Positions 32,817 to 34,162 of a stretch of 34,162 nt of DNA are shown here, piece by piece (the stretch's first letter is position 1; each line of letters starts with the position of its first letter). A model generated the notes under the pieces. That model had not been told where the DNA came from and did not search any database. It worked only from the letters and a program-made list of their open reading frames with translations. Position numbers and translations under genes: made by a program. Origin of the DNA: Novosphingobium sp. PC22D (lineage in GTDB: Bacteria > Pseudomonadota > Alphaproteobacteria > Sphingomonadales > Sphingomonadaceae). The stretch spans positions 1-34,162 of the forward strand of contig NZ_MWMO01000027.1 in NCBI RefSeq assembly GCF_002556635.1, written 5' to 3'.

Positions 32817-33349
32817 CCGATACCTCCGGCCGGCACCCCTCCTCGGCGCTGATCCGCGCGACGATCTTCGTGCGCGACCTGGACGCGGCGACACGCTTCT
32901 ACGCGGCGATCGGGCTCAGCGAGGTCTATTACGAAGGCAAGCTGCAGCACCCCTCGGCCACCGCGATCCTCGGCTTCGACGATCCGAGGCCCTTCGAGAT
33001 CCGGATCGTCAAGCGGCCCGGCCCGAACTACGGCATGGTCGGACTGTTCAAGCTCGCCGACGGCACCACCGACGAACAGGTTCCGGCCGCCGCCGGACCG
33101 GCGCGGATCGGCGAAGTCGCGCTCGTCTTCTACGTGCGCGACATCATGGCGACGATCGCCGACCTGCGCGCGCTCGGCGCCACCTGGGCGCCCGAACCGC
33201 AGACCTTCGCGATGGAGCACCGCAGCCAGCTCGAAGTCTGCCTGCGCGACCGCGACGGAGTGCTGATCAACCTCGTCGAGACCGACCCGTCCCAACAGAA
33301 CCGCACCAGGCCCGAGATCGAATACGCCGAGGGCCGAGATTGCTTGTAA
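32813..33349 (+). CDS. VOC-superfamily (glyoxalase/extradiol dioxygenase fold) protein
   Basis: A 178-residue protein with two beta-alpha-beta-beta-beta modules: residues about 12-80 (IRATIFVRDLDAATRFYA) and about 98-157 (EVALVFYVRDIMATIADLRALGA). It ends with the typical DRDGVLINLVE, where Glu156 is a possible metal ligand. VOC proteins include glyoxalases, dioxygenases, epimerases and lyases, so no reaction can be assigned. Tight ATGA overlap with the flavin monooxygenase gene suggests that it acts on that enzyme's product, for example by ring cleavage or isomerisation. It is the last gene before the composition shift. Confidence 0.9.
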   Translation: MTDTSGRHPSSALIRATIFVRDLDAATRFYAAIGLSEVYYEGKLQHPSATAILGFDDPRPFEIRIVKRPGPNYGMVGLFKLADGTTDEQVPAAAGPARIGEVALVFYVRDIMATIADLRALGATWAPEPQTFAMEHRSQLEVCLRDRDGVLINLVETDPSQQNRTRPEIEYAEGRDCL

Positions 33350-33436
33350 AGACGTAGCCGAAACGAGGGAATTTTGATCGGCTAGACTGTAAAGGTTTTT
33401 GATATCATTATATCCGCCTGCGGAATCGGAGTTCCG

Positions 33437-34096
33437 ATGTCGATACCAGCTCGCTGCATAAAATGCGGATTTCAGTTTACATCTAGCATGTTCGCCTTCG
33501 AAGATGCGGAAGACGTGACTGTCACCGATTGCTGGGAATCTTGCCCGATTCCCGGATGTGGTGGAATTGGGAAGCTTCAAGATGGAACTTACGACTTTAT
33601 CGGCAAGACTTTAGTTGCATTTCGAGCACCAGAAGTCACGAGAGAGAGCATCGAACGGTTCGTAGAGATCGCTCAAAGCCTTCAGTCCGGCGATATATCA
33701 CCAGAAGATGCGTCTAATAAGATTGAAAAACTCGGCACGAATCTTTCTTCTCTTTGGCAATGGACGAACAATAACGCTGCTGCATTGTCTCTTATAGTTG
33801 CAATAGCAAATTGCTTTCTAGCGTATTACTTATGGGATCTATCTAGAGCATCGGATACTGAACTTACCCATTCCATCCAAGAAAATACTGAAGTTAGAAC
33901 CAAAGAATTAGAAATACTTAAGAAGATTTATGACGAAATTCAATTAATGGGCGTGAAAGCGCCAGATGATCTCGAACCAGCCCCACCCGAACTCGAATTC
34001 ACGCCCGCGCGCAGCTATATGCGGGATAAACGTTCGATCAAGCTTCGTAGACTTCGATTGAGTTGCTCTCATGTGGCGCTAGCTGGTCGCCGGTGA
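33437..34096 (+). CDS. Unknown zinc-ribbon and single-membrane-helix protein in a low-GC segment
   Basis: A 219-residue protein. The N terminus is a likely zinc ribbon (Cys7-x2-Cys10 and Cys36-x4-Cys41). One membrane helix lies at about 113-134 (AAALSLIVAIANCFLAYYLW), followed by a charged, probably coiled-coil stretch (about 140-171) and a Pro/Glu-rich, basic tail. The N-terminal pattern CIKCGF...CPxxGCGG is like that of widespread unnamed hypothetical proteins, but I do not recognise a characterised family. The codon use and AT-rich composition differ sharply from everything upstream, which suggests horizontal acquisition. The last 40 or so codons are richer in GC, so the frame may run into native sequence. 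The function is unknown. Confidence 0.72.
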   Translation: MSIPARCIKCGFQFTSSMFAFEDAEDVTVTDCWESCPIPGCGGIGKLQDGTYDFIGKTLVAFRAPEVTRESIERFVEIAQSLQSGDISPEDASNKIEKLGTNLSSLWQWTNNNAAALSLIVAIANCFLAYYLWDLSRASDTELTHSIQENTEVRTKELEILKKIYDEIQLMGVKAPDDLEPAPPELEFTPARSYMRDKRSIKLRRLRLSCSHVALAGRR

Positions 34097-34162
34097 AGAA
34101 CGCTGAAGCCCGCAGGAAAGCGTGGGTTTTATCGAAGTCCAAGTAATCGAAATCACAAGGTT

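Overview
The window is GC-rich, densely coded alphaproteobacterial chromosome, most likely from a sphingomonad (Novosphingobium/Sphingobium type). The reasons are a large TonB-dependent receptor beside a catabolic cluster, a TonB homologue, an isocitrate lyase divergent from an XRE/ScfR-type regulator, many CoA-dependent catabolic genes, and an inverted repeat of a kind that I recall as common in these genomes. The genus is inferred; no rRNA or tRNA gene is present.

Layout. 1-1.7 kb: start of a mannose-1-phosphate guanylyltransferase gene, a TonB-like protein and a dienelactone hydrolase. 1.7-15.2 kb: an uptake and degradation cluster with a TonB-dependent receptor, two APH-type phosphotransferases, a CoA-transferase/DUF35/thiolase-fold operon, an amidohydrolase/P450 operon, an IclR regulator and an AMP-forming CoA ligase. 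15.2-18.8 kb: the glyoxylate-shunt control unit (ScfR/RamB-like regulator, isocitrate lyase, a 56-residue protein, terminator). 18.8-21.7 kb: a type III polyketide synthase, methyltransferase and flavoprotein operon resembling srsABC. 21.9-27.1 kb: PfkB-family sugar kinase, TetR regulator, L-2-hydroxyglutarate-oxidase-like flavoprotein, aldehyde dehydrogenase and SDR. 27.3 kb: a 27-bp perfect inverted repeat. 27.5-33.3 kb: two divergent catabolic operons (Asp/Glu-racemase-fold enzyme, NodB/PuuE-type hydrolase, aldehyde dehydrogenase and an unknown protein on the minus strand; flavin monooxygenase and VOC protein on the plus strand). From 33.4 kb the base composition drops sharply and a zinc-ribbon/membrane protein gene begins what looks like an acquired segment.

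The main discovery is regulatory. A pseudo-palindrome of the form TTCG-N6-CGAA recurs almost only in the promoters of the 1.7-15.2 kb cluster. In five promoter regions (1748, 5765, 8722, 12441, 15204) a second, usually weaker box starts exactly 20 bp after the first. The iclR promoter carries two further single boxes. The best-read case overlaps a good sigma-70 promoter (8710-8738). This predicts that the IclR protein represses, or represses until induced, the receptor, both kinases, the CoA-transferase/aldolase operon, the amidohydrolase/P450 operon, the CoA ligase and itself. That delimits one undescribed uptake and degradation system. Its substrate cannot be read from the sequence. P450 oxidation, CoA activation, possible phosphorylation of a hydroxyacyl-CoA and a non-thiolytic C-C cleavage by the Cys-less thiolase/DUF35 pair fit a hydrophobic carboxylic acid or a side-chain-bearing terpenoid, steroid or aromatic.
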